Positions 54,138-64,000 of a DNA stretch of 64,000 bases are shown one piece after another. The notes under the pieces are model-generated. The model worked only from the letters and a program-made list of their open reading frames with translations, was not told the origin of the DNA and did no database searches. This DNA comes from Gimesia aquarii. GTDB taxonomy: Bacteria > Planctomycetota > Planctomycetia > Planctomycetales > Planctomycetaceae. Where the stretch lies: positions 6,712,334 to 6,776,333 of the forward strand of contig NZ_CP037422.1 of NCBI RefSeq assembly GCF_007748175.1, in the 5' to 3' direction. The translations under genes and the position numbers were made by a program. The stretch's first letter is position 1, and each line of letters starts with the position of its first letter.

Positions 54138-55634
54138 CTAGAGTTTACCTACTGCCGAAATTCCTTTTCGCAGCGTTGTTCGCATAGCTTCCAAGGGCGC
54201 TTCTCTTCCGGTAAACAACTTGTACTGGGCAGCTGCCTGACGCACAAACATTTCGATTCCTGAAATGGTTTTACATCCGCGTTCGCGCGCCTGTTTCAGT
54301 AAAAGTGTGTTTTCCGGATTATAAACTGTATCGAATACGAGCATATCATCCATGAGGAGATTTTGTGCAAATGGTGTCTCATTCACATTGGGATGCATCC
54401 CGACAGCAGTACCATTGACCACAATATCGTAACGTCCTCCTCCTCGATTTTCCCAAGTGGTATAAGAGCAACCTAACTCATCAGCCAGCTTTTCTCCTCG
54501 AACGCGACTTCGATTCGAAATCGTCAAAGCACCACCTGCATTCATAATTCCAGCCCCGATGGCCCGCGATACTCCACCGGCGCCTAATAAGAGAACTTGT
54601 TTACCATTAATCGGATCACTTGCCGATTCTCCCTTGGGATCAAGCCCCAGTCGAATGCTGTCGAGCGCTGCCTCGTAGTCTGTATTACGAGCCTGCCAGG
54701 TATTGTCTTTATCACGAAACAACGTATTAGCAACTTTCATTGTCTGGGATGCTTCATCCGCCTCACCAGCCAATTTGAGTGCCCCGGCTTTATGTGGAAT
54801 CGTGACGCTATAACCTTGTACGTTGAGCCAATCAAATTCCTTCAGTGTCTCTCCCAACCTGTCTTTGGGCACTCGAAACGGAACATAAACAGCATCGATT
54901 TTGTCATAACGAAACGCGGCATTGTGAATTAAGGGGCTCAGACTATGGGCAATCGGATCGCCAATCACACCATACAAGGGTGTCTCCGGACCAATTTGAT
55001 CGTATCGATAAATCTGACTCATCTCTGAAAATGACAATTGCCCGGGGGCTAATTCTCGTTCACGGCTAAAAGTGGCGTAGGTAAAGGGAGAACCATATTT
55101 TCCACAAAGGATACGACTCATCACGCCATATTCTCCCATGCAGAAACCGATCATCGGTACTTTGGCATTCGCCACCAGTTTCAACATGCGAACCGAGTCA
55201 TCGGGAGAATTGGCCATCGTGACCAATTTCACAATATCGGGATCTTTCTCACAAAGAGAAGTATAAATCTCTTCGAGGTTGTCGGGTGTTTCATCGAAAT
55301 TGTGATGGCTGATGATGCGTTTCGTTTTTCCATAGCGCGGAATTTGATCAGCAATGTCGTCTTCCAGATCGACATATTCGACTTCGGAGACGATGGCGGT
55401 TCTGAGTACCGCCTGCCTCTGTTCTTCGGAACGTTTCCAACGCCCTTTATCTTCCGGCCTGCGACAAGTGATAACCACCGGCGTAGGACGATCTTTAATG
55501 AGACGGTTCACATCCGGTGAGCGCGCGACCCAATCCAGGCGTAACTCCACGAGTTCTGCCCCCTTCTCTGCCAGGGAACGATGTTCCATCATCACCATTT
55601 TGTGCCGGGTTCGACCGATGCTGACACAAATCAT
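54138..55634 (-). CDS. aroDE: Bifunctional 3-dehydroquinate dehydratase (type I) / shikimate dehydrogenase
   Basis: 498 residues. Residues 1-215 are type I dehydroquinase: LVELRLDWVAR, VITCRRPEDKGRWKR, catalytic His in RIISHHNFDETP and the Schiff-base Lys in DIVKLVTMANSPDDS. Residues about 220-498 are shikimate dehydrogenase: YGVIGDPIAHSLSPLIHNAA, catalytic Lys in YSVTIPHKAGALKLA, NTDYEAALDSI and nucleotide fold KQVLLLGAGGVSRAIGAGIM. The fusion performs two successive shikimate steps as in plants and is common in planctomycetes. Next gene aroK follows at 11 bases. Confidence 0.95.
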   Translation of the reverse strand: MICVSIGRTRHKMVMMEHRSLAEKGAELVELRLDWVARSPDVNRLIKDRPTPVVITCRRPEDKGRWKRSEEQRQAVLRTAIVSEVEYVDLEDDIADQIPRYGKTKRIISHHNFDETPDNLEEIYTSLCEKDPDIVKLVTMANSPDDSVRMLKLVANAKVPMIGFCMGEYGVMSRILCGKYGSPFTYATFSRERELAPGQLSFSEMSQIYRYDQIGPETPLYGVIGDPIAHSLSPLIHNAAFRYDKIDAVYVPFRVPKDRLGETLKEFDWLNVQGYSVTIPHKAGALKLAGEADEASQTMKVANTLFRDKDNTWQARNTDYEAALDSIRLGLDPKGESASDPINGKQVLLLGAGGVSRAIGAGIMNAGGALTISNRSRVRGEKLADELGCSYTTWENRGGGRYDIVVNGTAVGMHPNVNETPFAQNLLMDDMLVFDTVYNPENTLLLKQARERGCKTISGIEMFVRQAAAQYKLFTGREAPLEAMRTTLRKGISAVGKL

Positions 55635-55841
55635 TGATTCTCTTCTACTTTCTTATTTGATCTTTACTATCGGCAAGCGAGGGATCAGTTCTCTTTCCCC
55701 CTCTGAATTAACAATTATACGATTTAGCGAGGCAACAGTGTAACCAATATCGTACCTTGACTCAAACAAGTGTCTAGCTGTCTCAATTTTTAATTCCAAT
55801 TTTGAAAACCGCGCACATTTTCGTGTTGTAATGAATTACGA

Positions 55842-55879
55842 TTGACTAAACATAACGAACGTTATATAACGATCGTTAT
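55842..55879 (+). promoter_or_regulatory. Promoter with two abutting TetR-type operators
   Basis: TTGACT at 55842-55847 and TATAAC at 55865-55870 are separated by 17 bases, an almost ideal sigma-70 promoter. Two 14-base palindromes sit on it back to back: ATAACGAACGTTAT (55852-55865) and ATAACGATCGTTAT (55866-55879, perfect). They cover the spacer, the -10 box and the expected start point. The downstream operon encodes its own TetR repressor, so autoregulation is the simplest reading. Confidence 0.85.
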
Positions 55880-55911
55880 ATTCAAAATGATCATCAAGAA
55901 AAGGAATCAAA

Positions 55912-56406
55912 ATGAAGAACTCAATACATGAGCAAGTAACTCAAGGTCAGGGATTTGACATTTTTGAAGCAGGTCCTCACAACAGTTGGAGTGATTACCG
56001 ACTCGCCCCACCAGAGACTCCTTTTCCTGTTCGCGGGAAATATTTTCTTAAAAATTTGTTGAAGTCAGAGGGGCTTGAAATGTCGATTAATGTTCTCCCT
56101 CCCGGCAAAGGGATGCCGTTTGTGCATCGACATACTATGAATGATGAAATCTATTTCATTATTCAAGGTACAGGTCAGTTTCAGCTCGGAAACGAAGTTC
56201 TGGATGTGTCTGATGGTTTCTTTCTTCGAGTTTCACCAGAAGTTCCTCGTTGCTGGCGAAACCATTCCGATGAACCGTTATACTTTCTAGTGATTCAATA
56301 CAATGTAGAAAGTCGAATCGCAGGAGGTACTTCGGATGGCGAAATCGTCGATCAGCAAATCATCTGGAAACAAGGGCCACAGGATGAATCAACCCTCAGA
56401 CCGTAA
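55912..56406 (+). CDS. Cupin-domain protein
   Basis: 164 residues. One double-stranded beta-helix with metal-ligand pattern GMPFVHRHTMNDEIYFIIQG (H-x-H...E) and the later VSPEVPRCWRNHSDEPLYFL, the second cupin motif. No signal peptide. Small single-domain cupins act as dioxygenases, isomerases or binding proteins; substrate unknown. AAGGAA precedes the ATG. Sits under the TetR-type operator pair and overlaps the regulator gene by 23 bases. Confidence 0.9.
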   Translation: MKNSIHEQVTQGQGFDIFEAGPHNSWSDYRLAPPETPFPVRGKYFLKNLLKSEGLEMSINVLPPGKGMPFVHRHTMNDEIYFIIQGTGQFQLGNEVLDVSDGFFLRVSPEVPRCWRNHSDEPLYFLVIQYNVESRIAGGTSDGEIVDQQIIWKQGPQDESTLRP

Positions 56407-56956
56407 ACAGCGTTCACGTAAAAGAATATTAGAGGCCGCTTTGCACGTATTCCAACGTGAGGGTTATGTTGGGAGTGGCGTGGATGGCATCATGGAAGAA
56501 GCCGGCATGACATCCGGTGCCTTCTACGGACACTTCGATTCAAAATCCGAAGTGTTAGGGAGTAGTCTGGTGCAGTTCTTCATCGAAGATCAGGCCGCCA
56601 TGGGTGGAGCCTTGAGTAAAGCTGAGACACCAGAAGAACTCATCAATATCATGCTCCGCTATCTCTCCAGTAAACATTGCGAACAGGTAGAAGCAGGTTG
56701 TTCGATTCCTCCCCTCTTATCTGACTTGGGTCGAGCAGACGAACAAACCAAGGCTCAATTTGAAGAAGTCATTCTCTGGATGACTGAGCAATTTGCCGAA
56801 CGCTCCCAAAACGAATTCACGAAACAAGAAATACTGGCAACACTGGCCCTCTGTTTTGGTGGACTTGCACTGGCACGCGCCGTTGAATCTCCTGCGCTTT
56901 CTCGACAGATTCTCTCTGCCTGTCGTAAAAATTTACCCTTAAAGAAAACGGGATGA
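56384..56956 (+). CDS. TetR/AcrR-family transcriptional regulator
   Basis: 190 residues from ATG 56384 (a longer frame from 56336 would overlap the cupin gene by 71 bases). Classical HTH: KRILEAALHVFQREGYVGSG, VDGIMEEAGMTSGAFYGHFD and SKSEVLGSSL. The C-terminal ligand domain includes CEQVEAGCSIPPLLSDLGRA and LALCFGGLALARAVESPALS, as in TetR_C variants with Cys and His that bind small aromatic or quinone-type ligands. It probably represses its own operon through the 55852-55879 sites. Confidence 0.93.
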   Translation: MNQPSDRKQRSRKRILEAALHVFQREGYVGSGVDGIMEEAGMTSGAFYGHFDSKSEVLGSSLVQFFIEDQAAMGGALSKAETPEELINIMLRYLSSKHCEQVEAGCSIPPLLSDLGRADEQTKAQFEEVILWMTEQFAERSQNEFTKQEILATLALCFGGLALARAVESPALSRQILSACRKNLPLKKTG

Positions 56957-57067
56957 GCTATAATCTAGGGGTTTTTACACCTTAATTTTCTCAAAGCGAA
57001 CCTCATGCCTCAGAATGGTGTCCTCCGCTCACCAACGAATCTCTCTTGAAGTTTGGAGTGTCGCTTG

Positions 57068-58117
57068 ATGGATTTTGAAACACCCCACGATCTTGGCTGG
57101 AAGCGCTGTTTCGAGCAACAATTATCAATTTCGGAAATGCAGGATTGCCTTGTCGCTCGCGTCGGTTCGCATCTGGGGAGCCAAGTGCTGGTTCTGTCTG
57201 TAAATGCGGAGATGACGCTACCGATATCATTGATTGAGTCGTGCGGCGAGGTGACAGTCGGTGATTGGCTACTACTCAATGCCACTACTCATCGCGGTGT
57301 GCGACGACTCGAACGAGATTCACTCATCGCCAGAAAAGCAGCCGGCGAACAAGCAAAGTCACAACCCATTGCAGCAAATATCGATACTCTGTTCATTGTC
57401 AGTTCATGTAACCATGATTTCAATCTTTCCCGATTAGAGCGTTATCTTGCTTTGGCCAGTGAGGCGCAGGTAACCCCCATCGTAGTGTTAACAAAGTCTG
57501 ATTTAGCTGAAGATGCAGAGCTGCCTCGGCAACAGGCAACACAACTCAAATCCGGTTTAATTGTGGAACTGGTTGATGCTCGCGACTCTCAGCAAACCAG
57601 TGTGCTCTCAGACTGGTGTCGCATCAATCAAACCGTGGCAATTGTCGGTTCGTCGGGAGTCGGTAAGTCTACGCTGGCAATGTCACTCGGGGCAGAGACC
57701 CTGAAAACACAGGGAATTCGTGAGGACGACTCAAAAGGCCGGCACACCACCACGGCTCGTTCCATCCATCGGCTGAATTCCGGTGGTTTACTGATTGACA
57801 CTCCCGGAATGCGTGAATTACAACTTGCCGACTGTGAAGAGGGCGTCTCCGAAGTATTTGATGAAATTATTGAATTGGCACAGTTCTGTCGCTTTCGAAA
57901 TTGTAATCACAACGGCGATCCCGGATGCGTTGTGCAGGAGGCCATTGAACGTGGTGACCTTTCTGCTCGAAGACTCAAAAACTATCTCAAGCTCCAATCA
58001 GAACAGGCCCGCAATTCTCAATCGCTTCGCGAACGTCGACAGCAATCACGCAAACTCGGCAAGTTCTACAAATCAGTCCAGGCTTCCAAACAACGCTACC
58101 AGAATTATGATGAATGA
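57068..58117 (+). CDS. rsgA: Ribosome small subunit-dependent GTPase A
   Basis: 349 residues; ATG 57068 is chosen over an upstream TTG because GGAG lies 11 bases before it. OB fold at the start (ARVGSHLGSQVLVLSVNA), then the circularly permuted GTPase order: G4 VVLTKSDLA, G1 AIVGSSGVGKSTLAMSL, G2-like GRHTTTARSIHRL, G3 LLIDTPGMRELQL. The zinc finger FCRFRNCNHNGDPGCVV (C-x5-C-x-H-x5-C) and a basic tail follow. RsgA checks late 30S maturation. Monocistronic. Confidence 0.97.
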   Translation: MDFETPHDLGWKRCFEQQLSISEMQDCLVARVGSHLGSQVLVLSVNAEMTLPISLIESCGEVTVGDWLLLNATTHRGVRRLERDSLIARKAAGEQAKSQPIAANIDTLFIVSSCNHDFNLSRLERYLALASEAQVTPIVVLTKSDLAEDAELPRQQATQLKSGLIVELVDARDSQQTSVLSDWCRINQTVAIVGSSGVGKSTLAMSLGAETLKTQGIREDDSKGRHTTTARSIHRLNSGGLLIDTPGMRELQLADCEEGVSEVFDEIIELAQFCRFRNCNHNGDPGCVVQEAIERGDLSARRLKNYLKLQSEQARNSQSLRERRQQSRKLGKFYKSVQASKQRYQNYDE

Positions 58118-58360
58118 TCGCTAAAACTGATTCTCAATCAAGTGCAATATTTTCACGCTTAGCTGGGAAGTGGATGTGCTAAAAGCAAAAAGACTCGAGG
58201 GAGGCTGTCCTTTTGAATCTTCAACCCATTTCCTATCTGGACAAAACTTGAACTTTCAGATAAATAGCATTGCAAGTATGGATCAATGGGAGTGACTTCT
58301 GTAGATAATTTCAAGGGTGTTATAATCAGAACTGTTTTTTAAGTGGGGGTAAATAAACAA

Positions 58361-58837
58361 ATGAAACAGGCATTTTTTCTGATCCTTGTTTTTTATACCT
58401 CAGACACAATATTGTCTGCCAGTGAGCAGTACCTTCTCCGTGTTGACACGGTGGGATACATCAACTCGACCGAGGGAAGTCCAAAAGAAACAGTCTTAAA
58501 CAGCATCGAGGTTATCTCACGTCCCAACGAGATATTCCGCTGTAAAGTTCAAACCGGGAAAGATACTCAGATCATGTCCGGCAAACTGTTTTTTGAAGAT
58601 GGTGAATTTTCTGTCAAGATTCACTATACCTGCTCAGTCGAAAATGGAACCATCGTATCAGGCAAACCTCTGTTAGATAGAACTGAAGTTAAATCATCTA
58701 ACCTCAAGGTTGTTGTTGGCAAGTCCACACGCATCGGTGGAATGAATACAATAGAAAAAAAGCCATCGCTGCCCCCCACAAAAACCGGGAAACACTTAAT
58801 TCTGTCTCTCTCCCAATATGAACCTGCATCTGAATAA
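58361..58837 (+). CDS. Secreted protein, unknown
   Basis: 158 residues from ATG 58361; a GTG 18 bases earlier lacks support. Signal peptide MKQAFFLILVFYTSDTILSA, then strands EQYLLRVDTVGYINSTEG, FRCKVQTGKDTQIMSGKLFF and FSVKIHYTCSVENGTIVSGK with two Cys. It looks like a periplasmic beta-barrel-assembly or pilotin-type small protein, such as found in secretin-linked planctomycete loci, but no family is assigned. Alone on the plus strand. Confidence 0.6.
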   Translation: MKQAFFLILVFYTSDTILSASEQYLLRVDTVGYINSTEGSPKETVLNSIEVISRPNEIFRCKVQTGKDTQIMSGKLFFEDGEFSVKIHYTCSVENGTIVSGKPLLDRTEVKSSNLKVVVGKSTRIGGMNTIEKKPSLPPTKTGKHLILSLSQYEPASE

Positions 58838-59179
58838 AGGAGGGGTTCCAAGTAATCAACCTCTTTATCATTCCCCCTCACCATAAGGGTCATGGCTTAC
58901 GATTAAAGTGAGCAGTACGACACGAGCCGCTAGTACTATCTATGCTGGCTTTTATTCCGGAGTCTTCTATCAACACCATTTTCTGGTAAAATTGCGATTT
59001 CATATTCCCGACCGCTAGCTCGCTCTCAATCAGGAATAGATACTCGTTTTTACGATCCGCTATATCGCATTCTGAGAGAATCAGAACTATATTACGGGTA
59101 TTGAAATACAGATTCCTGCGTCGGAAACAAATTTCTCAGGCATACCAGCCTGACTAAATATTAAAGAGTTGGAATATCT
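58838..59179. other. Intergenic region, no gene seen
   Basis: No frame with start and protein-like composition on either strand. Promoter for the GH63-like gene is expected here; no box is obvious. GAGTTGGA lies just before the ATG at 59180. Confidence 0.4.
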
Positions 59180-61873
<2,694 letters not shown>

Positions 61874-61894
61874 TACTTCCTCCGTTTCGTAAAA

Positions 61895-62329
61895 TCAAGT
61901 GGCAAACAATTGTGTTTCAATATCGCGAAATGCTTTGAACTCCAGTGCATTTCCGCTGGGGTCGAGAAAAAACATCGTAGCCTGTTCTCCTGGCTTGCCC
62001 TCAAATCGCAGGTAAGGTTCGATCACAAACTGGATCTCCTTCGCCTGTAGTTTTTCCGCCAGTGACTTCCAGCGATCCATCGTCAACACGACACCGAAGT
62101 GCGGAACGGGAACACCGTGACCATCCACAGGGTTGGCATGCGAAGCAATTTTTCCAGTGGGGCCCATCTCCGGATTTAAGTGGCACACCACCTGATGCCC
62201 AAAGAAATTAAAGTCAACCCATGTCTCGGCACTGCGACCTTCGCTGCAACCGAGCAGGTCGCCATAAAATGCTCTCGCTTCGGCAATGTTACGCACTTGA
62301 AACGCGAGGTGAAAAGGATCGAGTTGCAT
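61895..62329 (-). CDS. VOC-family (glyoxalase/dioxygenase-like) protein
   Basis: 144 residues with two beta-alpha-beta-beta-beta halves: [20 protein letters not shown] and [20 protein letters not shown], then [20 protein letters not shown] and [20 protein letters not shown]. Metal positions are His (FHLAF), His/Glu equivalents and Glu of ALEFK. Reaction unknown. GGAG lies eight bases before the ATG. Convergent with the GH63-like gene over 21 bases. Confidence 0.93.
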   Translation of the reverse strand: MQLDPFHLAFQVRNIAEARAFYGDLLGCSEGRSAETWVDFNFFGHQVVCHLNPEMGPTGKIASHANPVDGHGVPVPHFGVVLTMDRWKSLAEKLQAKEIQFVIEPYLRFEGKPGEQATMFFLDPSGNALEFKAFRDIETQLFAT

Positions 62330-62395
62330 AGAAGAACTCCATATCTTAATGACGACTAAATGAATAAACGCAAAACGGATCAGGCTCCCTGAAGA

Positions 62396-63226
62396 TTATC
62401 CCGAAATTTGATCTGCATACGCTTTGGCTCGCAGATACGCCTGAGAATCGTTGGCTTTCAAATCATTCACTCGAGTGATCACAGAAACGAAATCGTTCCC
62501 GGCATAGGCTTCATCAGAGGAAATGATTTTGCAGATCTCATGATGTTTCTTGAGCAACTCAACCTGTAAGGTTTCCTCAATCGCACCACCTCCTAACGCA
62601 TATCCATGAACGGGGCTTAACGCCTCTTCCGCATCATCAACATCTTGTTCAAATGCGGCTAAATCCTGTTCCGCGTTTTTTCTGATCTCTTCAAGCACGT
62701 TCAACAGATGGTTGAATCCAATATCAAGCAGCATCAGTAAAACGAGCCCTACAGCAGCTTCAATAAAAAATGATTGCCGAACACCGGACGAGAAATATCC
62801 AATCACTCCGAAAATCAAAGTCGCAATAATAATACACGTATAAGTTGGTTTCGTTTTCTTTCTCGCGACAGCGAAGACAACGGGAAACAGAGCGAAGATT
62901 GCCACCCCGGCGGCAACTTCGATACAAATCGATTGCCAAAAAGAATCTGCCGGAAGTTGAAATGCCCAAGCCCCCAACCCGATACTGACTAACGCCAATC
63001 CCAGGTAAGACAAGATGGGAAGCAGCTTCGCATTTCCCACTTTGAGAGTGTGTCTGAAGCGATGATAACCTTCAAAATTTAAAAATTGTGCAGCAGCATA
63101 AGCTTTAAACGCAGGATTTTCATAATCAGGATTCCCTGGTCCTGAGAAACTCCAACTGTTAGGAATCGTTGGTTCCTCTTCTGAATCTGCTACCACTGAT
63201 GCGACCTCCCCTGCCTTTTCCCTCAA
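62396..63226 (-). CDS. Membrane protein, unknown
   Basis: 276 residues using TTG 63226. N-terminal 65 residues soluble (SWSFSGPGNPDYENPAFKAY, FEGYHRFRHTLKVGNAK), four helices (LSYLGLALVSIGLGAWAF, SICIEVAAGVAIFALFPVVF, IIIATLIFGVIGYFSSGV, AAVGLVLLMLLDIGFNHLLN) and a helical cytoplasmic tail with coiled-coil character (VLEEIRKNAEQDLAAFEQDV). No family recognised. Confidence 0.65.
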   Translation of the reverse strand: MREKAGEVASVVADSEEEPTIPNSWSFSGPGNPDYENPAFKAYAAAQFLNFEGYHRFRHTLKVGNAKLLPILSYLGLALVSIGLGAWAFQLPADSFWQSICIEVAAGVAIFALFPVVFAVARKKTKPTYTCIIIATLIFGVIGYFSSGVRQSFFIEAAVGLVLLMLLDIGFNHLLNVLEEIRKNAEQDLAAFEQDVDDAEEALSPVHGYALGGGAIEETLQVELLKKHHEICKIISSDEAYAGNDFVSVITRVNDLKANDSQAYLRAKAYADQISG

Positions 63227-63377
63227 GCCTGATTCTTACAAACTTCACTGATCAACGTGTCATCCACGATGAAACAAATTGGTGCGGACACAGAACTCAT
63301 AGCACATCGCTCCCAATCACAAAAAATCGTACCACACTGATTCAACCTGTCAACGGAGAGTCTCCTCACACTCGAAA

Positions 63378-64000
63378 TCATTGTCCGCCGTTGCTTCTCC
63401 CCTCGCGCACATATTGTTTGAGCAAGGCATGCATCTCTTTCACCTTCTTGGGATGGTTGCGGGAGACATCGGTGGTCTCTTCAACATCGTTGCTCAGATC
63501 ATACAGCACAACAGAGACCGGTAAGTCGTCATCCACAACCTGCTCGGTGGTTTTCGGACCGTTGACAGTCAGCTTAAACGCACCCTTGCGTATGGCGAAA
63601 GTCCCCTTGCTGTTATTGTGCACGATTGCTTCGTGAAACGACGCGGGACGCGCTTCTCCCGTCAGCGCCTTGAAGAAACTTTGGCCGTCTTCCGCAGTGT
63701 TCTGATCCAGATTGACATTCAACATCTCCGCCAAAGTCGGCAGAACATCATTGAACACAATCGTTGTCGAACAGATTCCACCCACTTTGATTTTTCCAGG
63801 CCAGCGAACACAGAACGGCACACGATGTCCCCCTTCCAGTAAGCCCCCTTTCCAGCCTGCGAACGGTCCGTTACTGTCGTGCCCATGAATAGCGGTGTCA
63901 CCTCTGACCCAGCGTTGTCGATATCCCTTCGTCCGATTCACCGGCCCGTTATCGCTGGTGAAAATGACCAGCGTGTTCTCTGCAATTCCAAGATCGGCAA
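63378..64000 (-). CDS. Sulfatase, C-terminal part (cut by window edge)
   Basis: About 207 residues visible. LGIAENTLVIFTSDNGPVNR holds the S-D-N-G motif with metal ligands, followed by GHDSNGPFAGWKGGLLEGGH then RVPFCVRWPGKIKVGG, the K-G/G-L-x-E-G-G-x-R-V-P block of formylglycine sulfatases, and later DVLPTLAEMLNVNL and GQSFFKALTGE. The catalytic Cys/Ser (C/S-x-P-x-R) is beyond the edge, so type cannot be told. Sulfatases are hallmark expanded enzymes of planctomycetes, used on algal sulfated polysaccharides. Confidence 0.95.
   Translation of the reverse strand, partial: ADLGIAENTLVIFTSDNGPVNRTKGYRQRWVRGDTAIHGHDSNGPFAGWKGGLLEGGHRVPFCVRWPGKIKVGGICSTTIVFNDVLPTLAEMLNVNLDQNTAEDGQSFFKALTGEARPASFHEAIVHNNSKGTFAIRKGAFKLTVNGPKTTEQVVDDDLPVSVVLYDLSNDVEETTDVSRNHPKKVKEMHALLKQYVREGRSNGGQ

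Overview
The window reads as chromosomal DNA of a planctomycete, most like Gimesia or a close relative in the Planctomycetaceae. Evidence: four DUF1559 pilin-like open frames (one a dead duplicate), a TPR/FG-GAP/ASPIC lipid- or membrane-anchored giant, a sulfatase at the right edge, a fused aroD-aroE gene, planctomycete-style DUF58/transglutaminase/MoxR genes, and many small lineage-restricted hypotheticals. No rRNA, tRNA or CRISPR array was seen. The species assignment is inference.

Layout. 0-1.8 kb: partial EamA transporter, hisA and hisH on the minus strand. 2.2-5.2 kb: a plus-strand pair made of a 132-aa protein that looks like a ubiquitin/ThiS-type beta-grasp protein ending in Gly-Gly and an 852-aa DUF4132 protein. 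5.3-7.8 kb: four minus-strand accessory genes (GNAT, DUF1801, nitroreductase, DUF4279) separated by attC-like folded spacers, resembling a decayed integron cassette array. 8-16 kb: lipoprotein, alpha/beta hydrolase and a heavy-metal RND efflux operon with a His-rich secreted protein. 16.6-25.8 kb: DUF58, transglutaminase, MoxR, His-rich lipoprotein, metal-efflux permease and two DUF1559 proteins. 26-30.4 kb: RAYT remnant, GltS, DcaP-like porin and a 0.5-kb dead copy of the second DUF1559 gene.

30.4-43.5 kb is an accessory region: about fourteen short genes, many membrane proteins and two SUKH (SMI1/KNR4) proteins, mostly separated by copies of one imperfect palindrome family (GGTAAT...ATTACC), together with an IS1182-like transposase remnant, a RAYT transposase with flanking REP-like repeats, and a fragment of a second DUF4132 gene. 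A separate 62-bp element lies just upstream of genes in both this region and the 5-8 kb region, always in the same orientation to the gene, which ties the two loci together.

43.6-64 kb returns to stable chromosome: TPR/FG-GAP/ASPIC protein, DUF1559 plus lipoprotein, a large beta-rich secreted-type protein, AhpD-like protein, prepilin peptidase, aroK, aroDE, a cupin-TetR operon with a clear promoter-operator, rsgA, a GH63-like glycosidase, a VOC protein, a membrane protein and a truncated sulfatase. DUF1559 proteins carry pilin-type leaders and the prepilin peptidase at 52.3 kb could process them.
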